A stretch of DNA of 64,000 nucleotides from CAMCXE01 sp046347475 (GTDB lineage: Bacteria > Pseudomonadota > Gammaproteobacteria > Pseudomonadales > Cellvibrionaceae). The notes beneath the pieces are model-generated. The model searched no databases. It had not been told where the DNA came from and worked only from the letters and a program-made list of their open reading frames with translations. Each line of letters begins with the position of its first letter. The first letter of the stretch is position 1. Below are positions 36,805-46,105 of this stretch, piece after piece. Position numbers and translations under genes: made by a program. The stretch covers positions 1 to 64,000 of the forward strand of contig JAXMGD010000005.1 in NCBI GenBank assembly GCA_046347475.1, given 5' to 3'.

Positions 36805-37509
36805 TTAGTGCCCGGCGATGAAGCGCTTGCGGCGGCGGGTCATGAGCCCAAACAGCCCCAGGCCTGCCACCATGAGCCAGGCGTTAGCGGGGGTAGGCAC
36901 TGCGCTGACCGACACCAATAACAAGCCACCATTGTTGTTCCAGCCGTAACCGTCTGCGGTGCCGAGGTACAGCCTTGTGGCGTGGGTGGGGATGAGAAAG
37001 TGTTGAATATCTCCGGTGCCCCTGCCGCTTAAGCCATCACCAATAAAAAACGGTTGTTTCAGTTGAGCAGCAAAGCTTGTGAAGCTGGTGGTGAGGCTGT
37101 TGTAGTTCAGCGCCTCTGGAGATGGGCTGCCGTCGGGCTGACTGTCATCGAGAAATACACCCGTCAGGCCCAAAAAAGGTAAGGCTGAATCGGCAATGCC
37201 ATTTTCTACGCCATAACTATGTTCAATCACCCAGCCGGAAGTATCCCCCTCGGCGCCAAATTCCATTCCGCCACCATTATCGGTGTTCCCTAAACTCGTG
37301 AAGGTTAAGAAGTTGCCTGACCCCAGTTGCGTAAGGTCGATAAAAATAGGTGATTGACCGGGCGCGCTGTCCTCTGAGCTGGTGGCGCCATCGGGCATAC
37401 CTGCCAGCCAGGGGTTGGCGGTGCCGGGCACGGCAACCGTGTGTGCATGAAGTGGGGTGCACAGGCCGCAGGCAAGGGCAAAACCTATAGCTAAAACAGT
37501 GGATTTCAT
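36805..37509 (-). CDS. PEP-CTERM sorting-domain exported protein
   Basis: 234 residues with an N-terminal signal peptide (STVLAIGFALACGLCTPLHA) and a C-terminal PEP-CTERM-like signal: VPTPANAWLMVAGLGLFGLM followed by TRRRKR. Such signals are cut by exosortase, and the proteins go to the cell surface or exopolysaccharide matrix. The central domain is Gly/Asp/Ser-rich and unrecognised. No exosortase gene is in the window. Single gene; ATG 37509 follows a GAGGTACCCCG stretch. Confidence 0.82.
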   Translation of the reverse strand: MKSTVLAIGFALACGLCTPLHAHTVAVPGTANPWLAGMPDGATSSEDSAPGQSPIFIDLTQLGSGNFLTFTSLGNTDNGGGMEFGAEGDTSGWVIEHSYGVENGIADSALPFLGLTGVFLDDSQPDGSPSPEALNYNSLTTSFTSFAAQLKQPFFIGDGLSGRGTGDIQHFLIPTHATRLYLGTADGYGWNNNGGLLLVSVSAVPTPANAWLMVAGLGLFGLMTRRRKRFIAGH

Positions 37510-37679
37510 CGGGGTACCTCACGATTGGTTATATTTTGACCAATGTAGACGCCCTATGACTAGCTGGCAACGCCATCCGTCGGCCGCGCTCAGCCGAGTC
37601 GGAATCGCGATTAAAAAACGCGCAGTGTTTAACAAACCGGCGCAGGGTAAGCATACTCAGACGTTGGGGAGGTTGGGGG

Positions 37680-38705
37680 TTATGTCTGCGGCTTGAGGGT
37701 GACGGAGCGGCGGTCGGCCGAGTACTGAGGCGTAAGCCCCAGGGTTTGGCAGAGTACTGCCAGAGTCGTATCGAGGGCGCCTATCTGCAGCACGGCTGTG
37801 ATTTCGCGCTCGCCCATAGAGGGATCGGCCAGATAAATCGCAACAGGGTAATAACGCTTGAGGTCTTGTAACACCTCGGCCAAGGGTTGTTTTTGCACCA
37901 CCAGTTGTTTGTCTCGCCAGGCCAGGGCCGCTTTGGCATTTACCGCGTGGGGATGAACACCCTGCTGGGCCTCTTGCAAGGACAGCTGCTGATTGGGCCG
38001 CAATTCAACTAAGGGGTTAAATGCCTGCTCGGCGTTGGTTGCAGGGCCCAAGGCAACGCGCCCTTCAAGCACGGTCACTAGGGTGTCCGCCGCTTGTTGC
38101 TGCACCGAAAAGTGAGTGCCCAGCACGCGCACCATGCCCTGGTGGGTTGCCACATCGAATGGGCGCTCGGGGTTGGGATGAACATCAAAATAGGCCTCCC
38201 CGCGTAATAGGTGCGCGCGTCGGTGGTCGCGACTGTAGTCCACCTCCAGCTGGCTGTCGGTATTGAGCAGCACCTGGGTGCCATCTTCAAGGCTTATTTG
38301 CCGTTGCTCGCCTATGGCGCTTACCCAGGTGCTGTGTGTGGAGGGGGTTTTGGTGTTAACAAAGCTGAGCGCTACAACCGCCGCTAGAGCGCTAAAGGCA
38401 ATGGCCCAGTTGCCAAATAACAATTTGGATGGGCTTGTATGGGTGGGCCTGCTGGCTTTTCGGCCTGTCGGCGGAGGGGGCGCAGTTGCGCCTTCGACGG
38501 GTGCCGTGGCTATGTCCGCTGCTGTGGCTATGACCGCTGATTGCTCCCACAACTCCTCTACCCTTAAGTAGGCTGCTTGGTGTGCGGTTGAGCTGTGTAA
38601 CCATGCGAAAAACGCTTGCTCTTCGCTTGAGGATAAATGGCCGGAATTTAATTTCACTAACCAGGCGAGGGCTTCATCGTCGAGGGCGGAAATCGGCTTG
38701 GCCAT
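37680..38705 (-). CDS. fecR: FecR family anti-sigma factor
   Basis: 341 residues. N-terminal DUF4880-type region (LDDEALAWLVKLNSGHLSSS), one membrane helix (~115-132), the periplasmic FecR domain (WVSAIGEQRQISLEDGTQVL, LLRGEAYFDVHPNPERPFDV, VRVLGTHFSV) and a C-terminal STN-like region (LAEVLQDLKRYYPVAIYL). It senses the receptor in the periplasm and controls the sigma factor. The start at 38705 overlaps the sigma stop (TAATG). Confidence 0.9.
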   Translation of the reverse strand: MAKPISALDDEALAWLVKLNSGHLSSSEEQAFFAWLHSSTAHQAAYLRVEELWEQSAVIATAADIATAPVEGATAPPPPTGRKASRPTHTSPSKLLFGNWAIAFSALAAVVALSFVNTKTPSTHSTWVSAIGEQRQISLEDGTQVLLNTDSQLEVDYSRDHRRAHLLRGEAYFDVHPNPERPFDVATHQGMVRVLGTHFSVQQQAADTLVTVLEGRVALGPATNAEQAFNPLVELRPNQQLSLQEAQQGVHPHAVNAKAALAWRDKQLVVQKQPLAEVLQDLKRYYPVAIYLADPSMGEREITAVLQIGALDTTLAVLCQTLGLTPQYSADRRSVTLKPQT

Positions 38706-39217
38706 TAGCGATGATCCTCGTGTAGATGATCGCGCAGGCATCTGAGCACCTTGATAATGTGTTTTTCCACGGTGCTCTCAGCGATATTTAATTGTTCGCT
38801 AATTTCTTTATAGGTTTTGTTGTGCATGCGGCTTAATAAAAACGTGCGACGGTATTTTTCCGGCAAGGTATTCAGTGCCGCATAAAGACGGGCTAGGTCT
38901 TGTTGAGCTAACACCTGCCGCTCAGGTGAAATTTCATCGGGCTCGGCCTGCCAGTGCGGATCATCGGTGCAGGATACCGGCGGGTTTTGGTGGTATTTAC
39001 GCAGCCGGTTGAGGGCTAAATTGGTCGCAGTTTTGTATAGATAGGCTTTGGGGTTATCCAGCGCCTCAAGGTTGTCGGCCCGCAAAATATTGTGAAACGC
39101 CTCTTGGACTATGTCCTCCGCATCCTGTGGCGCCCGGCGAAATTTCGCGGCAATTTGCGCGCGAATGTCGGCGTAGTGCAGTTGGAATAATAAGGCGAGT
39201 GGATGGGCCTGGCGCAT
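38705..39217 (-). CDS. fecI: ECF sigma factor, FecI family
   Basis: 170 residues. Sigma70 region 2 (AEDIVQEAFHNILRADN, NPKAYLYKTATNLALNRLRK) and region 4 (LNTLPEKYRRTFLLSRMHNK, TYKEISEQLNIAESTVEKHI). Iron-starvation-type ECF sigma factor directing transcription of TonB receptor genes. Its ATG overlaps the receptor stop (TGATG), and its stop overlaps the fecR start, so all three genes are translationally coupled. Confidence 0.9.
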   Translation of the reverse strand: MRQAHPLALLFQLHYADIRAQIAAKFRRAPQDAEDIVQEAFHNILRADNLEALDNPKAYLYKTATNLALNRLRKYHQNPPVSCTDDPHWQAEPDEISPERQVLAQQDLARLYAALNTLPEKYRRTFLLSRMHNKTYKEISEQLNIAESTVEKHIIKVLRCLRDHLHEDHR

Positions 39218-41742
39218 CAGTAGCTAAACCTAAGTGTGCCTAAGATGCTGCGCCCATCGGCAATATTGGGGCGGACACCGGCCACAAACGCGGTGTAATA
39301 CTGCTCGTTGGTGGCATTTTTGATGGAGAGTTTAAGTTCAAACGGCCGGTCCCAGCATTTGTTCTGATAGTTAAGGTGCAGGTCCAAGGTGGTGTACGCG
39401 GGCAGTGTCGCCCTTTGCCCCAGCACATCTAATTTATCACCCAGGGTGCTGCCAAAGCGAGAACCCAGATAACTCAGGCCCATATCCGTCGACCACTGGC
39501 TGTTGACTCGATAATGGGTAAATAAACTGGCGGTGTTTTTGGCAATATCAGAGGGCTTTTTGCCCTGTAACTCCCCTGATTCGACCAGCCCATCAACCCA
39601 GCCTGCCCCTGCCATCAGCTCCCAATGGGGGCTGATTTGCCAGGTGAGGTCCAGATCCAGCCCGCGGGCGGATTGCGCATAATAGTTCAGTGTGTTGAGT
39701 GTGCCGCGTTTGGGAATAATTTCTGATATGCCGTCTTTGTGGATGCGGTAAATGCCAAGGCTTGTGAGCAGGCGGCCGTCAAAGGCCAGTGATTTTAGGC
39801 CTATTTCGTATTGGTTTGAGGTTTCAGGCTGAGCATTGGTGGTCTGCGGTGCATCGATGCGGTAGTTGGCGCGCACAGCCTCGCTGTAGTTTGCGTACCA
39901 AGAGCGTGTCTCGGAGGGTTTGTACACCAGGCCTAGCTGGGAGGACGTATTGTTAAAGCGGGGCAGCGGGTATTGCTGCGCGGCCTCGGTCTCGCTGTAG
40001 CGTACATCCCCTTGCATATGGCTGTAGCGACTGCCAAGTGAGACTATCCAGTTGTCAGTGAGGGTTATTGAATCGGTTGCTAACAGACTAGTGTCAGAAT
40101 TAATTAACTGAGTTGCCTGCGGTTCTAATCGGCCAAGTTCACGGTTGGGGCTGAATAAGCGTTTGGTAATATCGTTTAACACCGCGTTGTAACTGCTTAG
40201 CCGCCAAACTCGATTCGGGTAGAAGTCATTGACCTCAGCAATGAGCGATTTGGCCAAATTCTGCTGGCGCCAATCCAGGCCCAAGGTGAGTTTGTGTTGC
40301 CAAGGGCCGGTATCCGTGCTGCCGTTGAGAATGAGGGCCGCCTGTTGGTTGGTTTCTCGGTCAGACTCACCCATTAAGCTGCGGATCTCACCCACTTGAA
40401 AATTCCAGTCAGCGCCACTGTTTGTCAGGCTAAGGGGCACCGCCACCCGCCCACCAAGGGGAATAATTAACCGGTCTTCGCCCACCGCTTGCTTGAGTAA
40501 CACATCGGAATTGGTCAGGGTATCGCTGCTGGGGCGCACACCCTGGCGGTTTTCCCGAATATGGCCGGCATTGATGTTAAGGGACCAGTGTGCGGACAGG
40601 TCGTAGCGGTACGCTGCACTGGCCAATTGAAAACGGCTCTCGAATGTAGGGTCGCGCTCAGGATAGGGCTGATAAAACGTCTCTTGTGCTGTGGAGCCGG
40701 TAGGGACCCTAAACTTCGTGTCGGCCAGCTGGGTGCTGTGTTGCCACAGGTAATTAAGATCCAAGTGGCCGCGCTCAGATATTTGTGCGCTGAGGGAGGG
40801 CGCAACTAATTGCCGCTTAATATCGCGCACATCCGCTGAGGTGTTTTGGCTGTAATCACTGAGAATTAGGCGGCTGTTGAGCCTGCTAAAGGGTTGATTA
40901 ACATCCAGGCTGTAGCGCTCTTTACCCAGGCTACCGGCGGCGATTTCCCCCTTGATAAAGGCCTGTGCGGTGGGTTTTTTACTGATGTAATTGAGTGTGC
41001 CACCGGGTTCGGCTTGGCCGAAAAATAAAGTGCCTGGGCCCTTGAGGAGTTCAACTTGCTCAATGGCGGCCGGTAAAAGTTTGGTGCCGGTGGCATCGCC
41101 AATGCGCACGCCATCCAAAAAAATCGCCGCGCGCTGAAAGCCGCGGATGTAAATATCATCGTTGGTATCGGCGAGACCATCGGCAGGCATGACCCCGCTG
41201 GCAAACTTTAAAACCTCGGCCATATCTTCGGTTTGCTGATCAATGATCAGCTGTTGCGGCAGCACATTGGCAAACCGCACTGAATCAAAGTAATTCACAT
41301 TGGCTTGCAGCTGGCTGTTGCGCACCGTGGTGTAACGAAAGGGATAGGTGAGATAACCCACCACGACAATTTCTTCAATTTCTGTTTGTGCAGCCATTGG
41401 GGCGGTGAGCGGATTAGCGCTCATTTTTTGTATCACATAGGCGTTGCTCTGAGCTTGGTAGCTAAAGCCTAGGGAGGTGCCTTGGAGTAATTGCGTCAAG
41501 GCAGCATCCACGCGTGTGCGGCCTTTGAGCGGTTGGCTGTAGAGGCCAGCCAGCAGTTTGTCATCTACCACCAGAGTGATATGCGCCTGTAGGGCAAATT
41601 CGATTAGGGCAGAGGCGAGATTTTGTGAGGGTAAATCAAAGTGGCTGAGCTTAGTCTCCGCAGTGGCGTCCGCACTGCAGACGTTCGGCATGGCACCGGC
41701 CAAGACGGAACACACAAGAACGCTTCGCACACCCAACACCAT
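39217..41742 (-). CDS. TonB-dependent siderophore receptor with STN signalling domain
   Basis: About 841 residues. Signal peptide (VLGVRSVLVCSVLAGAMPNV), STN domain (~35-105; FDLPSQNLASALIEFALQA), TonB-box-like EIEEIVVVG, plug domain (IYIRGFQRAAIFLDGVRIGD, VELLKGPGTLFFGQAEPGG) and a 22-strand barrel ending in LRFSY. Takes up an Fe3+-siderophore; the STN domain signals to FecR. Siderophore type unknown. It precedes its own regulators in the operon rather than following them. The ATG at 41742 is chosen; a longer TTG start has no better support. Confidence 0.9.
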   Translation of the reverse strand: MVLGVRSVLVCSVLAGAMPNVCSADATAETKLSHFDLPSQNLASALIEFALQAHITLVVDDKLLAGLYSQPLKGRTRVDAALTQLLQGTSLGFSYQAQSNAYVIQKMSANPLTAPMAAQTEIEEIVVVGYLTYPFRYTTVRNSQLQANVNYFDSVRFANVLPQQLIIDQQTEDMAEVLKFASGVMPADGLADTNDDIYIRGFQRAAIFLDGVRIGDATGTKLLPAAIEQVELLKGPGTLFFGQAEPGGTLNYISKKPTAQAFIKGEIAAGSLGKERYSLDVNQPFSRLNSRLILSDYSQNTSADVRDIKRQLVAPSLSAQISERGHLDLNYLWQHSTQLADTKFRVPTGSTAQETFYQPYPERDPTFESRFQLASAAYRYDLSAHWSLNINAGHIRENRQGVRPSSDTLTNSDVLLKQAVGEDRLIIPLGGRVAVPLSLTNSGADWNFQVGEIRSLMGESDRETNQQAALILNGSTDTGPWQHKLTLGLDWRQQNLAKSLIAEVNDFYPNRVWRLSSYNAVLNDITKRLFSPNRELGRLEPQATQLINSDTSLLATDSITLTDNWIVSLGSRYSHMQGDVRYSETEAAQQYPLPRFNNTSSQLGLVYKPSETRSWYANYSEAVRANYRIDAPQTTNAQPETSNQYEIGLKSLAFDGRLLTSLGIYRIHKDGISEIIPKRGTLNTLNYYAQSARGLDLDLTWQISPHWELMAGAGWVDGLVESGELQGKKPSDIAKNTASLFTHYRVNSQWSTDMGLSYLGSRFGSTLGDKLDVLGQRATLPAYTTLDLHLNYQNKCWDRPFELKLSIKNATNEQYYTAFVAGVRPNIADGRSILGTLRFSY

Positions 41743-42044
41743 AGCCCAATACAACCTGTTTTTAGGCGCAGCTAAGCGCCTCCTTGTTCATCGAATGATC
41801 CCGTGCCGGGATAGACCCAGACACAACGCGTGCTGCGCTGTCTGAAGATGCCCCATGGATGCGACTAAGCCCGCCCGAGGGATGGTTCGGCGGCTACTAT
41901 AGCCGCAAGGCGGGGGCGAGGTACCAGGCCTGTGTTAAATCTGGGCACTAGCGGGCAAATTTGCCTGGGGCAGGGCCATCATTCCCTGTTGTAACCTTTG
42001 CCCTGCGGTACCCGCAGGGCAGATAGCTTAGGGTGCAGCGGCGG
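41743..42044. other. Intergenic region between the receptor and suhB
   Basis: About 300 bases containing the receptor promoter region and a small AGGCGC/GCGCCT hairpin near 41764. A perfect 9-bp hairpin GCCCTGCGG/CCGCAGGGC lies at 42000-42020, 25 bases after the suhB stop, a likely transcript end but without a U tract. No clear Fur box was found by eye. Confidence 0.5.
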
Positions 42045-42845
42045 TTAGATTTGCCCCATGTGTTTGCCAACAATTTGCAGCAGCGGTTTAAACACCTTGG
42101 GGGCCGCGCAGACCACGTGGCCGCGCTCGAGGTATTCATTGCCGCCTTTAAAGTCGCTCACCATGCCGCCAGCTTCTTTAATCAGCAAAATACCCGCTGC
42201 CATATCCCATTCTTTTAAGTTCATTTCCCAAAAGCCATCAAACCGACCGGCCGCCACGTAGGCTAAATCCAAAGCCGCTGAACCGGCGCGGCGCACGCCA
42301 GCGGTCTGCCCAGCGACGTCCTTCAGGCAATTTAAGTATTCATCTATATGCTCAAGCGCGAAGCCGTTAAACGGCACACCGGTGCCGATCAAGGCGCCAT
42401 CCAGGCTGCGGCGGTTGCTAACGCGGATGCGGCGATCATTCAAGTGCGCGCCACGGCCTTTGCTCGCGGTAAATTCTTCGCGTTTCATGGGGTCGTAAAC
42501 AACCGCATGGGTGAGCACGCCTTTATAGACGCAGGCGATGGAGACCGAAAAATGCGGGATGCCGTGCAGGAAGTTAGTGGTGCCGTCGAGCGGGTCAATA
42601 ATCCACAGGTAATCGCTGCTGCTGTTATTGCTGCGGCCACTTTCTTCGCCGAGAAAGGCGTGGTCTGGATAGGCCTTCTTCAAGTGATAGAGGATTTCTT
42701 GCTCGGCTTTTTTATCGATCTCGCTGACAAAATCGTTGCGGCCTTTTTCTTCGATGGTCAGTAAGTCTACGCGCTCAAGGGCGCGCTCAATAATTTCTCC
42801 CGCTTTGCGGGCGGCTCGAAGAGCCATTGTTAACATGGGTTCCAT
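42045..42845 (-). CDS. suhB: Inositol monophosphatase family protein SuhB
   Basis: 266 residues. Mg2+-dependent phosphatase; in bacteria SuhB also joins the rRNA antitermination complex. Motifs: FLGEESG, WIIDPLDGTTNFLHGIPHF (metal site) and WDMAAGILLIKEAGG. Start MEPMLTMALRAARKAGEII matches E. coli SuhB MHPMLNIAVRAARKAG and sets the ATG at 42845. Divergent from trmJ, the usual gammaproteobacterial arrangement. Confidence 0.93.
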   Translation of the reverse strand: MEPMLTMALRAARKAGEIIERALERVDLLTIEEKGRNDFVSEIDKKAEQEILYHLKKAYPDHAFLGEESGRSNNSSSDYLWIIDPLDGTTNFLHGIPHFSVSIACVYKGVLTHAVVYDPMKREEFTASKGRGAHLNDRRIRVSNRRSLDGALIGTGVPFNGFALEHIDEYLNCLKDVAGQTAGVRRAGSAALDLAYVAAGRFDGFWEMNLKEWDMAAGILLIKEAGGMVSDFKGGNEYLERGHVVCAAPKVFKPLLQIVGKHMGQI

Positions 42846-43005
42846 GGTGTAACTCAAGGTAGGGGGCAAAAAGCCGCGCATTGTAGCAGCGAGGGGCCAT
42901 GCCAGCCAGCGAAACTCCTGGTGTCTGGCGCTTCGCCTGGCTGCCGCCTTCTGCTAGACTGCGCGGCTTTTTTGCGACCCCCTTAACAATCGTCTGTGAC
43001 CGCCT

Positions 43006-43803
43006 ATGACCGCTGCCTGTTTTGACCGTATCCGCATCGTGCTGGTGAACACCACCCACCCAGGCAACATAGGCGGCGCGGCGCGGGCTATGAAGAATAT
43101 GGGGCTTGGCCGCTTAGTCTTGGTCGCTCCCAAGGAGTTTCCCTCCGAGCGGGCGCTCTGGCGTGCTGCCAGTGCCCAGGATGTATTAGAAAATGTGGTG
43201 GTGGTGGAAACCCTTGAAGAAGCGGTCGCCGATTGCGCTCTGGTGCTTGGCACAAGTGCCCGCGAACGACGAATTCCCTGGCCTTTGTTAACGCCGCGCC
43301 AAAGTGGCGAGCGGGTGGTGACCGAGGCGGCGGCCGGTCATGAGATCGCCCTGGTGTTCGGCCGGGAGGATCGGGGCCTCACCAATGAAGAGCTGCAGCT
43401 GTGCCATTTTCACATTCACATACCCTCCAACCCCGACTACAGCTCCCTTAACCTCGCGGCTGCGGTGCAGGTGATTGCCTATGAGGTGCGGGTACATTGG
43501 TTGGAGCGACAGGCGGGCAGGGAGTTGGTGTTTGACGATTGGGATCAGCCACCGGCGGCATCTAAGGATTTGGAGCTGTATTTTCAGCACCTAGAACAAA
43601 CCCTGATGGAATTAAATTTTTTAACGCCGGATAACCCGCGCCAAACCATGACGCGCCTGCGCCGGTTGTTTAACCGTGTGCGTTTGGATCAGATGGAATT
43701 ATCCATTCTGCGCGGCATGTTGACCGGTATTCAGAATTTCATTTACCACAGCCAAAAACGCTTGGCCAAAGCGCAGGCGAGCAGTAAAACCGACGAATCC
43801 TAA
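43006..43803 (+). CDS. trmJ: tRNA (Cm32/Um32) methyltransferase TrmJ
   Basis: 265 residues. SPOUT-class enzyme adding 2'-O-methyl to position 32 of tRNA. Signatures: LVNTTHPGNIGGAARAMKNM, LGTSARERRIPWPLLTP, LVFGREDRGLTNEELQLC and PSNPDYSSLNLAAAVQVIAY (SAM pocket and knot). The C-terminal extension (~165-255) is TrmJ-specific. It lies upstream of isc, as in E. coli and Pseudomonas. Confidence 0.93.
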   Translation: MTAACFDRIRIVLVNTTHPGNIGGAARAMKNMGLGRLVLVAPKEFPSERALWRAASAQDVLENVVVVETLEEAVADCALVLGTSARERRIPWPLLTPRQSGERVVTEAAAGHEIALVFGREDRGLTNEELQLCHFHIHIPSNPDYSSLNLAAAVQVIAYEVRVHWLERQAGRELVFDDWDQPPAASKDLELYFQHLEQTLMELNFLTPDNPRQTMTRLRRLFNRVRLDQMELSILRGMLTGIQNFIYHSQKRLAKAQASSKTDES

Positions 43804-43861
43804 ATACCCTATCTAAACACTAGGATATTTACTTGATTAAAACACTCGGGTATTTGATAAT
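43804..43861 (+). promoter_or_regulatory. iscR promoter with two adjacent IscR type 1 sites
   Basis: A site at 43829-43853 matches the 25-base IscR type 1 consensus (ATASYYGACTRWWWYAGTCRRSTAT) at 22 of 25 positions, and the adjacent 43804-43828 matches at 18 of 25. Promoter elements overlap the second site: -35 TTGATT (43833-43838), 17-base spacer, -10 GATAAT (43856-43861). This fits repression of isc by [2Fe-2S]-IscR. Consensus recalled from E. coli; match counts done by eye. Confidence 0.8.
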
Positions 43862-43887
43862 TCAAGGACTGATCAGGAGGCATGACT

Positions 43888-44370
43888 ATGCGACTCACAA
43901 CCAAAGGCCGCTATGCGGTAACAGCTATGTTGGATCTGGCCCTGCACGCGAATGCCGGGCCTGTAAGCCTTGCCGATATTTCCGGGCGGCAGGAAATTTC
44001 ACTCTCCTATTTGGAGCAGCTGTTTGCTAAGTTGCGGCAGAACCAGTTAGTGCAGAGTGTGCGCGGCCCCGGTGGCGGCTATCGGTTGGGCAGGCCACAG
44101 GATGAGATATTCGTGGCGCAGATTATCGACGCGGTGAATGAGTCGGTGGATGCCACCCATTGTGGTGGACAGGGCAATTGCCAGAAAGGCGAGGTCTGTT
44201 TGACCCATTATTTGTGGAGCGATCTATCCGATCAAATCCACCAGTTTTTAAGCGGCATCAGCCTGGCAAGCCTGGTGGCCCGCCAGGATGTGCGCCGGGT
44301 GAGCCTGCGTCAGGACGAGCTGGAGCAAAACGGTGTTGAAGAGAGAATAAGCCTCTCGCCGCTCGTATAA
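43888..44370 (+). CDS. iscR: Fe-S cluster regulator IscR
   Basis: 160 residues. Rrf2-family winged helix protein: MRLTTKGRYAVTAMLDLALH, ISLSYLEQLFAKLRQ (recognition helix) and VRGPGGGYRLGRP. Cluster ligand cysteines in THCGGQGNCQKGEVCLTH. ATG 43888 has AGGAGG 7 bases upstream, which decides against the ATG at 43882. It represses the isc operon when holding a [2Fe-2S] cluster; two sites lie in its promoter. Confidence 0.95.
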   Translation: MRLTTKGRYAVTAMLDLALHANAGPVSLADISGRQEISLSYLEQLFAKLRQNQLVQSVRGPGGGYRLGRPQDEIFVAQIIDAVNESVDATHCGGQGNCQKGEVCLTHYLWSDLSDQIHQFLSGISLASLVARQDVRRVSLRQDELEQNGVEERISLSPLV

Positions 44371-44452
44371 GTAGTCGTAATTTTTGAATTAACCAGGGTT
44401 GGGCTCTGTGTGATGAGCCGCCTAAGACTGGGCCTTAAAAGTAGGTATAGCC

Positions 44453-45667
44453 ATGCAAACGCCGATTTATTTTGATTATTCAGCTACGACTCCTGTTGAT
44501 GCTGGTGTGGCTGAGGCCATGATGAAATGCTTGACCCGTGAGGGCAATTTCGGCAACCCGGCGTCGCGCTCCCACGTATTCGGTTGGAAGGCGGAAGAAG
44601 CTGTTGAACAGGCCCGTGAGCAAGTGGCCCAGCTAATTAATGCCGACCCCCGGGAGATCGTTTGGACCAGTGGCGCCACTGAGTCGGACAACCTGGCCAT
44701 CAAGGGCGTGGCCCTGTTCAACATCAAACGCGGCAAGCACATTATTACCTCGAAAATAGAGCACAAAGCCGTGCTCGATACCTGTCGCCAATTGGAGCGT
44801 GAAGGGTTTGAGGTGACTTATCTTGAGCCTACCAGTGAGGGCATCATCAGCCCTGAAGCGGTGGCAGCGGCCATTCGCCCGGACACGACTCTTGTCTCTT
44901 TAATGCACGTCAACAACGAGATCGGTGTGATCAATGATATTGCGGCCATTGGCACTATTTGCCGCGAGCGCCACGTGTACTTCCACGTGGATGGTGCCCA
45001 GAGTCTGGGCAAGCTGCCGGTGGATATGGAGCAGTTGCCGGTGGATTTATTTTCTATCTCCGCCCACAAAATGTACGGCCCCAAGGGCATTGGCGCTCTG
45101 TATGTGCGCCGCAAGCCGCGCGTGCGTATCGAGGCGCAGATTCACGGCGGTGGCCATGAGCGCGGCATGCGTTCGGGCACTTTACCCACTCATCAAATAG
45201 TCGGCTTGGGCGCCGCGGCTGCGGTAGCTAAAGAGCGCCTAGACGCTGACTATCAACACGCCAAAACCCTGCGGGAGCGCTTTTTAGCCGGTATCAGCGA
45301 CATTGAGCAGGTACATGTGAACGGCTCCCTTGAACACGGTGTGCCGCATATTCTGAACGTGAGCTTTGCCTTTGTAGAAGGTGAGTCGCTGATTATGTCG
45401 CTGAAAGATTTAGCCGTTTCTTCAGGCTCCGCCTGCACCTCCGCAAGCCTTGAACCGAGTTATGTACTGCGGGCCCTGGGCCTTTCCGATGAGCTGGCCC
45501 ATAGCTCCTTGCGCTTTGGTTTTGGCCGCGGCACTACGGCTGAGCAGGTAGATTTTGCGGTAGAAAAAATTCATTACGCAGTGAATAAGCTGCGCGAACT
45601 CTCGCCGCTTTGGGATATGTACAAAGACGGTATCGATTTAAATAAGGTGGAATGGGCCGCCCATTAA
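44453..45667 (+). CDS. iscS: Cysteine desulfurase IscS
   Basis: 404 residues (E. coli 404). PLP enzyme giving persulfide sulfur to IscU and others. Start MQTPIYFDYSATTPVD, the PLP Lys in SISAHKMYGPKG, and the active Cys loop SSGSACTSASLEPSYVLRAL. Second gene of the isc operon. Confidence 0.97.
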   Translation: MQTPIYFDYSATTPVDAGVAEAMMKCLTREGNFGNPASRSHVFGWKAEEAVEQAREQVAQLINADPREIVWTSGATESDNLAIKGVALFNIKRGKHIITSKIEHKAVLDTCRQLEREGFEVTYLEPTSEGIISPEAVAAAIRPDTTLVSLMHVNNEIGVINDIAAIGTICRERHVYFHVDGAQSLGKLPVDMEQLPVDLFSISAHKMYGPKGIGALYVRRKPRVRIEAQIHGGGHERGMRSGTLPTHQIVGLGAAAAVAKERLDADYQHAKTLRERFLAGISDIEQVHVNGSLEHGVPHILNVSFAFVEGESLIMSLKDLAVSSGSACTSASLEPSYVLRALGLSDELAHSSLRFGFGRGTTAEQVDFAVEKIHYAVNKLRELSPLWDMYKDGIDLNKVEWAAH

Positions 45668-45692
45668 GTTGGCCCGTTAGCGAGGTAAGGTT

Positions 45693-46082
45693 ATGGCATA
45701 CAGTGAAAAAGTAATTGACCACTATGAAAATCCGCGCAACGTGGGCAAGTTGGATGCAGAGGCGACAAATGTGGGTACTGGCATGGTAGGCGCGCCCGCC
45801 TGTGGTGATGTGATGCGACTGCAAATTCAGGTTAATGAACAGGGCATCATTGAAGACGCCAAGTTTAAAACCTACGGCTGCGGCTCTGCGATTGCTTCAA
45901 GCTCGCTATTAACCGAATGGGTGAAGGGCAAAACCCTTGATGAAGCGGCGCAGATTAAGAATGTGGACATCGCCGAAGAATTGGCCCTGCCGCCCGTCAA
46001 AATTCACTGCTCCGTGTTGGCCGAAGACGCGATTCGCGCTGCCATCGATGATTTGCGCAAAAAGCGCGGTGAAGCGGTTTAA
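45693..46082 (+). CDS. iscU: Fe-S scaffold protein IscU
   Basis: 129 residues. Three ligand Cys (GAPACGD, YGCGSAIASSS, KIHCSVLAEDA) with the conserved Asp next to the first, and the LPPVK motif bound by HscA. Scaffold on which [2Fe-2S] clusters are built with IscS. Confidence 0.97.
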   Translation: MAYSEKVIDHYENPRNVGKLDAEATNVGTGMVGAPACGDVMRLQIQVNEQGIIEDAKFKTYGCGSAIASSSLLTEWVKGKTLDEAAQIKNVDIAEELALPPVKIHCSVLAEDAIRAAIDDLRKKRGEAV

Positions 46083-46105
46083 CTCGTTACTAGGGGGAAT
46101 GCCTT

